Source: Tipula vernalis (lineage: Eukaryota > Arthropoda > Insecta > Diptera > Tipulidae). Taken from it: a stretch of 64,000 nucleotides of DNA. Of this stretch, positions 43,401 through 55,049 are shown one piece after another. The notes under the pieces are model-generated. The model did not search any database. It was not told where the DNA came from and saw nothing but the letters and a program-made list of their open reading frames with translations. The position numbers were made by a program, and so were the translations under genes. Position 1 is the stretch's first letter, and every line of letters begins with the position of its first letter. The stretch covers positions 338,183,106 through 338,247,105 of the forward strand of contig OY282558.1 of the NCBI GenBank assembly GCA_958295665.1. Reading direction: 5' to 3'.

Positions 43401-44776
43401 CTAGCGCCCCTCATATAATTTCGAAGATCCCCATAATAATACCGAAAAATTTAAATAATAAATTCGTAAATAATAATTTGGCGCTCATGTCAGACGCCAA
43501 ATTCAGAGGACGCTAAAATGTATTAATTTTAAATTAATTATTTTATTTATTCTTAATTATTTTTGTTATTTTGGGGAAATGCGGAACGTGTCCAAAAGAA
43601 CAGAACATTTTTGAAAAGAAACAAAAGTAATAAGCTGATTACCTAAATTGGTATAAAGTTTTCTTACTAAACTAAATTATATCTTGATGTAAATGTACTA
43701 ATTATATTTGTACGAACCAATAATTTCTTTTATGGAGCAAAATACGAGACTAAACGTTAGTATCAGCGATGTCCAATAATTTTAGAGCGCTAACAAATAA
43801 AATAAGTAGGTAGTCGTTTTAACATGATCAGATACTCCGTTTAGATATAGATTTGATTAGAAAGGAACTTTTGCATAATCATAATCCACAGCTCTTTGAA
43901 AAACTTTTTCCATAAAGTTACGACTTGTTGACTACCGTTTAAGCAAATGAAATCCTGCCAATCTAACAAAATATTCGAATAATTGACTCTTGAAATCCGA
44001 GAAGAAGCTTGGTGCTACTGAATTTGGCAGAAATAATAAGAGGTTTAGTGTGCACTATTTTCTGAAAATTTATATTAAATTATTCATAAGTCAATTATAG
44101 CTTTGCAAGCTACCAAAAGCTCGTGAGCTACCAGTTGAATTATTGAAAAGCGCTTTGATCAATTCTCACAGTACAATGAAAAAAATTAAAAACCTGGGAA
44201 AGTGAAGAGAAAATTTTTATTTAGACAGTTACGGCCAGTTTGACTGGAATCGAGAAATGCTACTTAATTTGGGTTATAGCATTCCAGTACTCTCGAATAA
44301 ACGACAATTAAAATAATAAATAAAATAAATAATAAAAAGAATTCGCAGTAGTAAATTTGTGTTCTGTTGTATTATACTGTTTATTATACAGCATCTTGTG
44401 CCTATATCAGCATTTCTATAATTGAATTGGTTTTTGGTTTCAGTAGACATTTTCTTCCTCGTACAAACGATGGATTATAAAAGAATCCGGCTTCATCATT
44501 TTCCAAAGAATTTGGAACTTTTAATTTGTTTTGTTAATCTGCCTTAATGGGCGCGGAACTCCCTTTGTAGTAGTACAGTTAGTAGATTTTCTCAAGTTTT
44601 AACCACTAGAAGGAGATGAAGAGTCATCTTCATCCACAAAAAGTAAGTCATTATCCTCTTAAACAAGAGTGACATTATTAAAGGCTTCATCGCCGATGGA
44701 CTTTTCCATCGAAAATTCAAAATTTTCAATCATCCACAGGCATGAGCAATACTAATAATAAAGCATACCGATTAAT
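43401..44776. other. Non-coding intronic stretch
   Basis: I see no gene or clear element here. AT-rich, within the Dop1R1 intron. Confidence 0.5.
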
Positions 44777-45573
44777 GCCTCAATTCCACTGTGAATCAAA
44801 GTTTGTCAGTAAAAATAACTTGAGATAAAAATATAAAATCGGTGGTTGTGTGAACGAGACACACAACGGAGTCAGTCAAGTTTTTACTTACAAAAACTGT
44901 GTATCTGTGTTAGTGCACTGAGGTCGAAATTAAAAAAAAGTATCAAATCGAGAACTATTTATGGCAGTCCAACTAATACATGTACATAAATACTGTGTAC
45001 CGATGAAAAATATTTCTGGCACACGCTGACAATTTTAATTATTTGATATTTTTATGGGAAAGACTTTTTTTAATTTTGTATTTTATGACGGAAATAATTT
45101 GAATAAAATAATTCTGATATGAGTGTTAATAATAATTAAATTTTTAGATTATTTTGAAACGTGAAAATAATCGAATTAACACTAATACTTCATTTTTCTA
45201 ATAATTTTTGGTTATTCTAGGTTAGGTTTTTGTTTGCTGTCAAAACACTAAGGCAATTTTAAAGTTTGCGATATTTATGGTAAAGTCTATTGTGTGATCG
45301 AAAATATTCGAAATAATAATTCTGATATGAGCATTAATAATAATTAATTATTTAGATTATTTTGAATCGTAAAAATACTCGAATTAACACTAATTCATAA
45401 TTTTTTGTAATAATTATTGGTTATGTTTTTGTTTGCTGTCAAGATGTATCCATAAAATTTGCTATAAAAAAACAATAACAAAATACTTTGTCTTTGTCTC
45501 TCTGATGGATTATTTTTTTGTCTTCTTCCAACTTCAAGTCAGCTCAGTCAATTTTTCACAGTGGAATTGGGGC
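44777..45573. mobile_element. TIR element, 0.8 kb, next to TTAA, with internal duplication
   Basis: GCCTCAATTCCACTGTGAA (44777-44795) and its inverse at 45555-45573 match at 18 of 19 bases. TTAA(T) precedes the left end and TTAA follows the right end, which suggests a piggyBac-type target. The interior contains two direct copies of a roughly 190-bp segment (about 45060-45245 and 45275-45445; shared words AATTCTGATATGAG, GAATTAACACTAAT, TTTTTGTTTGCTGTCAA). No transposase. Confidence 0.7.
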
Positions 45574-45599
45574 TTAAACAATTTTAAAATGATTATTTT

Positions 45600-47176
45600 A
45601 TTATATATTAATGTATATGTGCAATTTTCACAGCTTGCTATTTTCATTTCATTTTTTTGAGTCACTTACGCTATACATGCATAATTTGTGCTTCTTTTGC
45701 TTGTATGTGATTTTCATTTTCAAAAACACTTGCTGCTGCGGTCATATATAGTAGATATTTTCACAACAAAATAAAATATGGTAGGCGGTTTTTTTGTTTT
45801 CGGCTCACAATGATTTTGAAATGCCGGACGATATACACAGCTGCATGCAATATTATTTGATCGGCAGATGTTTCCGTAACATGATATCTATACAATTTTT
45901 TACTTACTCCTGCTGCTAAAGAGGTTTTCACATCTAAAATGTTGTAGATACATAACTTCTAAACCACTGTAGGTACTTCAAACAAAATCCAGAAGGAAGC
46001 TCTGTTCAATCTCTTTCAGAAAATAGTGCTTTTAGCTAGACCTGACCAGATTTTACATACCACAAAGTTGTACGTAAGTAAGTGCAGCTTACCTTCTGAA
46101 TTTTTATTTTTGCTACCAGAAAACCAAAATAATATGATAAAGAGAATTCATGCCAATTATTTTTGACATGTTTTGTTAAGCAAATTAAATTTTTCAAAAG
46201 TGTAATAATTCAACCGTGTATGCTATCGAAAATGTATTCCTTTTATTTCAATTCGTATTTTTATTGTATGTAAATGTGTGTTTCCTTCATTCCTCCTTTG
46301 GTAGGAGACCGATAAAACATTTCAAAAAACTATATTTTTGATAAAAAGCACAAACAATACAAATAACACTTCATTGCTTTATTTTATTACTTTATTTTGT
46401 CGTAATTTCTACTTTGTATGGTTTAAGGAGAATTTATAAAATAATTGAAAAAAATTGAATCGAACGTTATGGATTTTTTTTTTTTTTTTGTAATTTTTTG
46501 ATAATCATTACACCAATGTCACTACATAAATAACCACACTACATACATCGATTTTTTTTACGGTTCATAGGAAAGTAAAAATCTTTGTCCACGACTAACG
46601 TATAATATACTCATTACACGTTTGTTTCTTCAATGGGGCATGCATATAGTAAAAATACTTGCCGCTATTTTTGTGGCAGCACGTTCGTTTCCAGGATAGA
46701 ATCAAAATGTCATTTGTGTTTTCCATCAAAATCTATAGTAAAAATAAATAACATGAAACAATTTTTATATTTTAAAATATTTCTAAGTAGTGTCAATAAA
46801 GAGAATAGTTTTAAATAAGTGAAATGTTTTATGGTTAACTGTTTTAAACAAAAAAAACCATTCGGGTTTTTAATTAAATTCTATTTAATATAGTGAAATA
46901 CCTTTAACCTAAAAAAGTTTTGTTTCCTCCGTTTCTATCGCACTACTTATAAATACATATTTAAAAATTGTTTCGTTGGGTTTTTGGTTGCATATTAATT
47001 GCTTGCTTAGTATTAAGTTTTATACATGTAGTTTAGTGTTGTTCATCATTTAAAATAGTTTCAGAATATTTGAGTACATATAGCAGTGAAAATGGCAAAT
47101 GTTGTTGAATTAAACAAAAAAAATTAAATCTCTTAGGAGCGAAAACCACAGGAAATAAAAAAGATTTATTAAACAG
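45600..47176. other. Non-coding intronic stretch
   Basis: No supported exon or element. The ORFs of 61-75 codons have no recognisable motif. Confidence 0.5.
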
Positions 47177-47209
47177 GTGATTTTTATTCTGTTATTACCT
47201 AATCAAAAA

Positions 47210-47785
47210 TCAAATTATAAACAAATACTTTCTAGATTAAACTTATGGCAAGGTCTTGACCTAAGTAGGAGCCGATGTCCAATAAAAGTTGTCCCTGCAG
47301 CCTGTCAGCAGCCATTCCCAGTTGATAAGGAGCCGTATCAAGGCCTCTCACTGTTAAACTACAAAGAAGTGGAATGGTTGACTCCGACAGGTATTCAATT
47401 ATATTTTAAGGAATGGGGGGCAGTTAAAGGTGACCAGTAAGGCAGAAGGCTATTCCACTCACGCTTCTGTAAGAAAATAACATTTTATTCAATTGGTTTC
47501 GATATTTTTTTGAAAATTACTTGTAGCGCCGAGACCAAAAAATTGGTCGACTATAACATTCACCTACATGTAAATAAAGCAGACAGAATTATTATGAAGG
47601 CTTCATGCACTTGTCCTGCTGGTTCTGGCATAAGTTCAGCTTGTAAGCATATAAGTGCTACCTTATATGCTATAGAATCATATAGTTTAATTGGCGAGAT
47701 TAAGTTAAATAAAATTTGTACAGATCAACTCCAAACATGGCAGCAACCTAAAGCTGGGCGAAGCTTGAAAAAAAACAACCGTTGA
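47210..47785 (+). pseudogene. SWIM zinc-finger protein relic (YqaJ-nuclease-associated type)
   Basis: Two frame-shifted pieces. 47177-47440 gives PYQGLSLLNYKEVEWLTPTG. 47510-47785 gives YNIHLHVNKADRIIMKASCT, then CPAGSGISSACKHISATLYA, then CTDQLQTWQQPK. The CTCPAG...CKH pattern is a SWIM zinc finger, and the following CTxxLQxWxxPK is typical of metazoan repeat-encoded proteins in which SWIM precedes a YqaJ-like exonuclease domain. The nuclease itself is missing. It lies inside the Dop1R1 intron and is probably a dead mobile-element gene. Confidence 0.7.
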
Positions 47786-47789
47786 TGAA

Positions 47790-48511
47790 ATGTTAAATTC
47801 AGAAATCATACTCGTGTACCTTCTTCTTCTACATCAAAAACGGATGATTTCGCTAATGGGCTGATCAATTTTGGGATTTCGTCGCCCGCATTACATTGCC
47901 GTAACGCCAGTTTAAAATACATATTTTACGACCACACGACTATACAGAACATTCAATGATAACATATTTAAATAAAATTAATTATCACAACAGGTTGTAA
48001 CCATTTTTGTAGTCTTCTTTTCAATAAAATTAAACGAAAGAACAACAATTTTTTTAATAAACAGGAAAGTAACAAATATTTTGTATATTTTTCTCCTGTG
48101 CTGTTATTAATTTAACGTTTAATATAATAAAAATGAATAAATTTAGTAGATCCACCTAAATTTAACCATATATTACAGTGTAAAATCGAAACACAAATTT
48201 AAAGCTATCCTTTAAAATGACATGCTGCCACCTGGTGTCTGGTAAAAGTAATAATGTCGTTTTGCATGCCCATTATAATGATTTCCATTATTCACTGCTA
48301 GTTTATCTAGTAGTCCCTTCTTCCATTATTCACTACTACCAAATAAAAATTTCATTTTTGAAATTTTATCTAGTAGTCTATTGCAATTTTCATTATTATT
48401 AAGCTGAGACGTCAAAATATCGACGTAAATTATATTAGGTTTATTTAAAGGATTTGATAGTAAAATACAATTTTTTATCGGTCATGGACAAAGTATCGTA
48501 TTCTACTAGCA
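47790..48511. other. Non-coding intronic stretch
   Basis: No gene. The phrase CCATTATTCACT-CTA recurs at about 48287 and 48324, and TTATCTAGTAGTC recurs at about 48302 and 48366, as short direct repeats. Confidence 0.5.
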
Positions 48512-48606
48512 TATAATGGCTGTTATTCACTCAAGATGATTTACGACACTCGCCTATCGGCTCGTGTCGGTAAACTTCATCTTCGTGAATAACAGCTATT
48601 ATTATA
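48512..48606. repeat. Large hairpin, ~45-bp arms
   Basis: The left arm (TAATGGCTGTTATTCACTCA, then CGACACTCGCC) pairs with the right arm (GGCTCGTGTCGG, then CGTGAATAACAGCTATTATT) around a TATC loop with a few mismatches. Confidence 0.8.
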
Positions 48607-48609
48607 AGC

Positions 48610-49340
48610 TCGTTGAATAATATACTATTATTCCCTTAATTAATACCACTACAAATTTTTTTGTCACAGTTTTTATGTAGTGGCTTTGATTACAATAAAA
48701 ATTCATCGACAAATTTGTGTATAATTTGAAGTTTTTCCGGCAATTGCCTTTAGAATTTTAAAATAATAAAAATAGATATTTGATTGTATGTATAATAAAT
48801 AATGTTATACAAAAATACATGTGGATTTTGTATATTTGCACTACAATAATACGTAATGTGTTAGAGACGAGTATAGACCAGGGGATATTTAACTAACATT
48901 GTGTTCATTTAGGTGATTACCAAAGTTTCCAACTGTTAGCCTGTTGTTATATTACATCAGAGAGAAAGAAGAAAATACCTTTTTCAGATTTTATTTATTG
49001 GTATCTCCATAAAATTTCAACGATCGACTTTCGAAATTTCGATTTTCGATCATAAAGAAAACGAATTAAAATCCCAACTCCACAAAATTTAGACTGCACA
49101 AAATCTCGACTCCAGACAGTTTCAAGCTGATCAAATTGCTTATAAAAGCGATTTTCGAGTATGTATTGTTTATTATAAATATTATACAATATATACGGAA
49201 ACGGAAATTTATTGAAGAATTAATTAATAAATCATCATAATTTTTTTTTTTTGCTTTTCTAATGAAAAAATTATTTTTTATTACTATTTAAAAATCAACA
49301 TAAAAACAAATAAAATAGACATTTTCTGCCTTAAAAAAAT
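48610..49340. other. Non-coding intronic stretch
   Basis: No gene. At 49005-49060 the word TCGAAATTTCGATTTTCGAT shows a small CGAAAT-rich cluster resembling the arms of the foldback at 51.3 kb, but no inverted partner was found. Confidence 0.45.
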
Positions 49341-49346
49341 TATGAA

Positions 49347-50430
49347 TTAATTCAATCGCATATTATGGGCAAGTCCCTTAACCAAATTTACTTTTGATTT
49401 TTCACTTTTTTCTCTTAAATCTAACTGCAATCGTTGGGCATATTCACTTTTGCTGGCACACTCTTCAGCAGCATTTAGACGAGCAATGCGACTCTTTACC
49501 ATAATATGCTCTTTTCCTAGCAGATTTATCAACTCATAAATACCAAGATGGGGCTTAGAAGTAATTATTTGGAGACTTCTAACCTGGTAACCTTCGACAC
49601 TGTTTTGGATCTTTGGCAAACTTTCCTCAAGAAGATCTGCCACTGACCAGAAATACGGCGGATAAGAAGGTTCAGTAATTTTTTGTTGATTTTTAATATT
49701 TATTTTCCTATTAGTTCCATCTGGTTTGAGGAATGCTAAACTTTTAACATACGGATTTTTAAACTAAAATTTTCATTATTTCCATATTTTACCGAAAGAC
49801 TTTCCTGTTGAATTCGTCGCCATATAATTTGGCCGAAATGGAAAAAACATCCCTTAAAATGGGTAGCAGGAAGGAACGATTTGGCTGCCGAAACAATTGC
49901 TTTTTCGAAATCAGTAATGGTGAATTTTGGATTTAGATGTAAATTATTTTCGCGTGCGATTGCAAAAAGTTTAAAAAAAAATTCGTTGTATGTCAACCGA
50001 CTTTTGCTGGTCATGATGAAATATATCATAAATTGTAAAAAGTTGTTTCATGATTCTTCTAGCAATTTCAAACGTCCCATCCATGAGCTTGACTATCGAA
50101 GTCATGTTCATTTAATACAAAAATTTCCCCTTCTACAGCTCTTAAATTTTCTGGTATATTAATGTTGCTCAAAGTCGATGATTCCGTGACTCTAATAGCT
50201 GCTCTTACAAACCGAATCTTTTCTCTATGACCTTCTGTATTAGGTAAGTACGATCGGCATTCTTCCACAGTATTGACTGAGCTTTTTACAATAATTTTGG
50301 ATGGTTTGCCGAAGATTGGGCTGCCTGATTCTTAACGAAATCATTTGCCTTATAGCACGATATTATTTGTCAGTTTCTGCCGACCGGGTTAATACAACCA
50401 ACACATGTTCAGCCATTGTAGCCGCCATTT
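49347..50430 (-). pseudogene. Mutator-like (MULE) transposase relic
   Basis: Minus-strand pieces in order. 50068-50290 gives VEECRSYLPNTEGHREKIRF. 49736-50029 gives MTSKSRLTYNEFFFKLFAIA, then TITDFEKAIVSAAKSFLPAT and FKGCFFHFGQIIWRRIQ, which is the MULE_transposase signature (tDFExA...GCxFHFxQ...WR) including a catalytic Asp in TDFE. 49347-49643 gives SVEGYQVRSLQIITSKPHLG, a typical downstream part. Frameshifts and a gap between 50029 and 50068, where the first catalytic Asp should be, show that it is inactive. The possible N-terminus near 50430 (AEHVLVVLTRSAETDK) is frame-broken. No terminal inverted repeats were located. Confidence 0.75.
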
Positions 50431-50620
50431 ATAAAAGGCTTGTAACAAGATTAAAACCAGGTAATCAGTTCTTAATTTAATTGTCATTGTGAAGTTTCAA
50501 GGCAATTTCCCTAAATACGTAGCTATTATTTGTGTTCGTTGCTGCTCTAAACCTTAAATTTGTTTTACTCGTTTCGATTCGAGACGTTCATTATTTGATA
50601 AGTTTTTTGACCGCATTAAA

Positions 50621-51240
50621 ATGGAGGCATTGGGGAAACGTAAAGCAGTAATCAAAGGACAGCTCACCAGAATTTCTAATTTTATAACAGCAAAGGGTAA
50701 AATTTCCACTTATGAGGAATTATCGATTCGATTATCAAAAACGCATGATATTTACAATCAACTCGTTTCGGTTGAAGATAAAATTTTTCATTTAGATAAG
50801 GAAGCTGTTTCGGAAATAGATACAATTGACGATATGTATTTTTCAATAGTAGCTCATTTAAGAGTTATCATTAAGAACAGACATTCCAAATCCGCGCGAT
50901 GATGCCAACGAAACAGTGTTGAAGGTAACCCAAAGTAATTTTCGCTCAGATTTCAAGTTTCTTAGATTAAATTTCCCACAGAAATTCAAATATATATTAA
51001 TTCAATTATGTAGACTTGCATATTCATCAATTTGTCATTTTCGGGTGGACCATGCTAACTATTCCGAAGCCTTAAAATGATTAGTCAAGAAGTACGACAG
51101 AAAGAGGACTATAGTCGAGAGCTACACTCAAAATTTTCTTTCATCTCCAAAGCTCAATAAACGAATACCAACAAATATTATGAAGCTTTATGACGTGATC
51201 GATGAAGTAAATAAAAAAATGAGTAAGCAAGAAATTGTAT
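50621..51240 (+). pseudogene. BEL/Pao-type gag fragment
   Basis: 50621-50902 encodes MEALGKRKAVIKGQLTRISN, TAKGKISTYEELSIRLSKTH and EIDTIDDMYFSIVAHLR, matching the start of the DUF1759 gag-like domain of BEL/Pao retrotransposons. After a break of about 170 bp, 51075-51240 gives LVKKYDRKRTIVESYTQNFL, then RIPTNIMKLYDVIDEV, the downstream part of the same domain. No protease, RT or LTR was seen, so this is a small gag remnant inside the Dop1R1 intron. Confidence 0.75.
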
Positions 51241-51292
51241 AGAAATTATGTTACGGAAATATATGCTTTATTCTTGAATGTTTCCTATACAC

Positions 51293-51472
51293 CCATCCCT
51301 CGATTTACGAAATCTCTTTTCACGAATTTCCAGAAAATTTACGAAAAAGTTGGCTAACGAAATTTCGATTTACGTTCAATTATTTGGGACGAATTAATTC
51401 GTTAAGCGATGGATGAATCTTTTGCCAATTCGAAAATTCGTAAAACGAGCTTTCGTAAATCGAAGGATTGAT
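51293..51472. repeat. Foldback element built from a TTTACGAAAT-type word
   Basis: The ends CCCTCGATTTACGAAATC (51297) and (reverse complement) CCTTCGATTTACGAAAGC are inverted. The arms repeat TTTACGAA / TTCGTAAA-like words about ten times in 180 bp. No ORF. The target duplication is unclear. Confidence 0.75.
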
Positions 51473-51903
51473 GTAAAGGAAACTCACAAGATGTAATCAA
51501 ATCTTACAAACTAATACCAACTTTTGATTAACACTTAACATATTAGTTCTTAATATTAACTTGCACTTAGTAATTACTTTAAATTAGATAGCTAGAGGAT
51601 CTTTTTTTTAAAGACGCCCATATAACTGGGATTTTTTTAAAATTTCCCTTGCTAAGGCGTCCCTTGCGGATGTTCTAATTTCAACTGGTATTTTTTTCGG
51701 TACTGCTTGATTGTGTCTGCTATGTTTGTGTAACGTATGTATACCAGGGTGCATTTAACATTATTCTTAGTATTCTTTACTGCATTCATTGCAATTTTAT
51801 TATGTTGGAAGCACAAGCGGACCATACGTCCAGATAGGTCTAAGTACCATTTTATATAGTAAAACCTGACAGTTTAGGTTGAGTTGGAATGTTTCAATAT
51901 TAA

Positions 51904-52230
51904 CCAGTTTATTTTAATTTAATATGTTCCGAAGATTGTAAGAGAATTAAATCCAGTTTCGAACTGATGAGCTTATGATTATGAAAAAAATCAATCCTCT
52001 CATCAGGCCGCGGCGACTGGACTGACTATACCACAATTTACATTCTATATATACAGAATGTCCTGTGCTTTATGTACTAGCGAATCGTACTAATACAGAT
52101 AAATTCAATTACAATTTTTTCTTCTTCACGACAATCACATAAGCTGTGAACGCTAATTTTACTTTTTAATTTTTGTTGAATGTTAATTACAAGAATTAAT
52201 TAACATTCAACAAAAATTAAAAAGTTCATT
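51904..52230. repeat. Dispersed repeat B, copy 2, inserted in the Jockey fragment at TTAA
   Basis: A 327-bp insert flanked by TTAA(C) on both sides (51900-51903 and 52231-52234). Closing the gap makes the Jockey sequence continuous. It is homologous to 42375-42600 and ends with the perfect 28-bp hairpin at 52161-52225. Confidence 0.75.
52161..52225. repeat. Perfect 28-bp hairpin
   Basis: The arms 52161-52188 and 52198-52225 are exact reverse complements (TTTTTGTTGAATGTTAATT core) with a 9-nt loop. Confidence 0.9.
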
Positions 52231-53209
52231 TTAACAAACCTTAACTTGATTTATTGACGTTTAGCTTCTATATGCCTTTGCCATGTAAGCCTTATATCTA
52301 AATGTAGGCCGAGACATTTAACGTTTTCGTGTTGTGGTAGAATGTTATTGTTTAGCATCACAGGCGGACAGGTAATTTTGCGGAGTGCGAATGTAATGTG
52401 TGACGATTTACGCTCGTTAACCTTAAATTAGTTAGCCATTTTTCTATTATTTCTAAATGATATTGTAGATTACTTGATGATTCGATGGAGTTTTGATGCG
52501 AAGACATGATTGCTGTGTCATCCGCAAATGTTAAAACTTTTTCCGTATTTTGATGTTGGTAGGTCTGCTGTGTAGGTCAAATATAATAGTGTACCTAGCA
52601 CATTGCCTTGTGGAACCCCAGCGACGATTTCGTATAAATTGGTGGATGTGCTTTTATATTTCACCAAAAGCTTCCGATTAAGCAGATAATTTTTAATGAT
52701 GTTAGAAAAAAATTTTTCTAACTGTCTTCTAACTTTGTGTATAAGTCCTTTAAGGCCACACTTTATCGAAAGCTTGCGCAATGTCTAAAAACGCTGTAGA
52801 GCAGTACATTTTTGTTCTAGGGCGTTTCTGAATTCAGAGATGACTCTATGAACTTGTTCTACGGTTCCGTGTTTTTCTCTTATTCCGAATTGAAGATCAG
52901 GAATTATTTTTTCTCATGCAAAATTGGTTTAAGCTTTTGCAGGAACATCTTTTATAGCTTAGAGACATTATGCCCTAGTGCTTTTCCAAAACAATGATAA
53001 TTTTTATTTTCAAGTGAGCTTTCATCAATCACCATTTAACTTAAGCGATCAGCCCCTATTTTATATCTTACACAGAAAGAATGTGTCAACTAGTGCTAAA
53101 GTCATAAAATATAAAGATCGCCAACTCTAATTTAACTCGATACATATTTTTGTTTCTGTTTATTACCCGAACGAAATAGAAATTTTGTGGATAGTTACAA
53201 TTTTAAATA

Positions 53210-53345
53210 CAAATTTTAGTTTAAAATTTGATGGATGGTGTCCGAAACTTTACCTACTCTGTCCTCTATAGTAGTTACAAGTTTTTCTTCCAACTTCGAC
53301 ATTTTTATGTTGAGATTCTGTTTCACGGTCACGAGTTCATAAGAC
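53210..53345 (-). pseudogene. Possible retroelement gag coiled-coil scrap
   Basis: The minus-strand reading MSKLEEKLVTTIEDRVGKVS (with an upstream VKQNLNI) resembles the coiled-coil N-terminus seen in many insect LTR-retrotransposon gag proteins. Only about 45 codons are legible and nothing adjacent supports it, so this is tentative. Confidence 0.3.
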
Positions 53346-53349
53346 ACCT

Positions 53350-53939
53350 TTAGTATAAAGTAATTTAAATTTTCGGCTATAATGACGTGTTTTACTAGAA
53401 AGTCACCGATGACTTTTTTCGGCTGAATTTCAAAAATGGCCGAGCCCGGTCGTTATGGTATATTTCATTATGGAATGTTTCAGTAAAGCATATTTCCATA
53501 CAGCATATGGTTCGTTCCGACCTAAGGTGTACAACGGCGGGATTCCAGCTCGTTTCAAACATAGTTGTCCTATACAACCTAATCCCATATTTTTTTCAAA
53601 ACTGAAACTGGTTTTAGATAGCCTAGGTCTTATGGCAATTTTTCATATAGGCCACTTTGATGTCAGTTTCCTAGGATATTCCCAAGAAAATTCGGAATTT
53701 CATTTATTCAGATTATTCGCTATATTAATTTATAAAGAAAATATAAAAGGAAACATCTTACTTACATCGTATTTATATATTACATATAATTCTTAAATAA
53801 TTTTTGTTAATCTGCTTAAAGAAATTCGTTATAACGAGAGTTTCTGCTTTTACATTAATACATGTAAATAATAATTTTATTGGCGATTTTTAGGACAGAT
53901 TTAGGACAAAGTTCACGCGAATTGTGCTAAAACACAAAA
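53350..53939. other. Non-coding intronic stretch
   Basis: A 113-codon plus-strand ORF (53455-53796) is present but shows no recognisable motif. It is judged non-coding. Confidence 0.45.
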
Positions 53940-55049
53940 TAGGGTAAGGTTACTCAAGTCGTACCCCTTAAAAAACATTTTTAAAAATCAGAGAATATAT
54001 TAGTAAACACGTAGTGCGCACAAATCGGTACCGCTAAGGAAACCAGTACCTTAATATAGTACTACTGATATAGTACTACCAACCACTAATGTCATTCCTC
54101 AAGCTAAAATTAAATAAATATATGGTTTAAACAAGTATATTTTATTAACGGGTCCCATTTGAAACGCGATATTTTAAAACGCGAGTTAACAAAACGCGAT
54201 ACGGTACAAAACGCGAAATGGTTCAAAACGCGAAATTTCAAAACACGATATTTCAAAACGCGATACGGTACAAAATGCGATATAGTACAAAACGCGATAT
54301 TATTAAACTAGTATCCTAGTTCCATCGAACATGTTCAATTTCATCAAAAAGGTGAAGGAAAATTTTAAATGTGAAATCAAGGAAGATTAATAATTTTAAA
54401 ATATCGCGTTTTGTGTCATATTGAGTTTTAAAATATCGCGTTTTGTACTTTATCTCGTTTCGCCATATCGCGTTTCGAAATATCTCGTTTTGAAATATCG
54501 CGTTTCGAGCGGATTCCTTTATTAACACAACTATATCTTCATTTACAGTCAATACAGACATATTTTTTTGTTTTCTTTTTGTAACTTAGCCCCATACATC
54601 ATGAATCCACGGATATCGCTGCATATTTTACAAAACCAATCGTTGTTTTCACTATTCTTCACCTTTTCCGTTATACAACTTTTTTATTTTAAGTGGATAT
54701 GAGATAAAACACTGCGTGCATGTCAGTTCATAAAACGCGAACTATTTTGAAAAACTTTTTCACAAAACTGCTATAGGGAAACAAATCACTAATAGACATA
54801 TAACTTATACTAACAAACCAAAATATATTTAACTAGTGTTTTCTTACCTTATGAGCTGCCACCCACCAGATGAAAATTACACTCAAACCACTATAAATGA
54901 ATTTGTTTACCAGAAACATTCTAAATTCATTGAAACGCAGATGCGAATAGTAATACTATACACTATGCCATTTGTTTGGGGTGAAAAATACTTTTGAAAT
55001 CATTGAGGTACGATTTAAGCGCCGGTACGACTTAAGCGACTTTCCCCTA
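53940..55049. mobile_element. TA-flanked TIR element carrying a nested foldback
   Basis: The ends GGGTAAGGTTACTCAAGTCG (left) and, inverted, GGGGAAAGTCGCTTAAGTCG (right) match at about 19 of 26 positions, including the adjoining TACC, and both are preceded by TA. A second copy of the word CTTAAATCGTACC follows inside the right end. No transposase ORF. The CGCGATA-word foldback lies inside at 54145-54525. Confidence 0.65.
54145..54525. repeat. Foldback element built from a CAAAACGCGATA word
   Basis: The left arm (54155-54306) contains about nine consecutive copies of a 14-17 bp unit AAAACGCGATATTTC / ACGCGATACGGTACA. The right arm (54400-54515) contains about six inverted copies (GAAATATCGCGTTTCG). 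The unique centre is about 90 bp. The word AACGCGA and its complement stand out sharply in AT-rich DNA. Confidence 0.85.

Larger units (their letters stand above)
51560..52960 (-). mobile_element. Jockey-type LINE fragment with a nested insert
   Basis: Minus strand, 5' truncated. It reads FGIREKHGTVEQVHRVISEF (about 52860), the RT palm SIKCGLKGLIHKVRRQLEKF, NRKLLVKYKSTSTNLYEIVA, GVPQGNVLGTLLYLTYTADL (52518-52781), a frame-shifted TFADDTAIMSS (52500) and CLGLHLDIRLTWQRHIEAKR (52270). It is interrupted at 51904-52230 by repeat B and resumes with LLYKMVLRPIWTYG (51850). The 3' end is near 51560. Several frameshifts. Confidence 0.85.

Noticed and set aside
53455..53796. 113-codon plus-strand ORF in the Dop1R1 intron
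   Set aside because: No motif, no repeat relative in the window, AT-rich codon use, and no splice context. Not supported as a gene.
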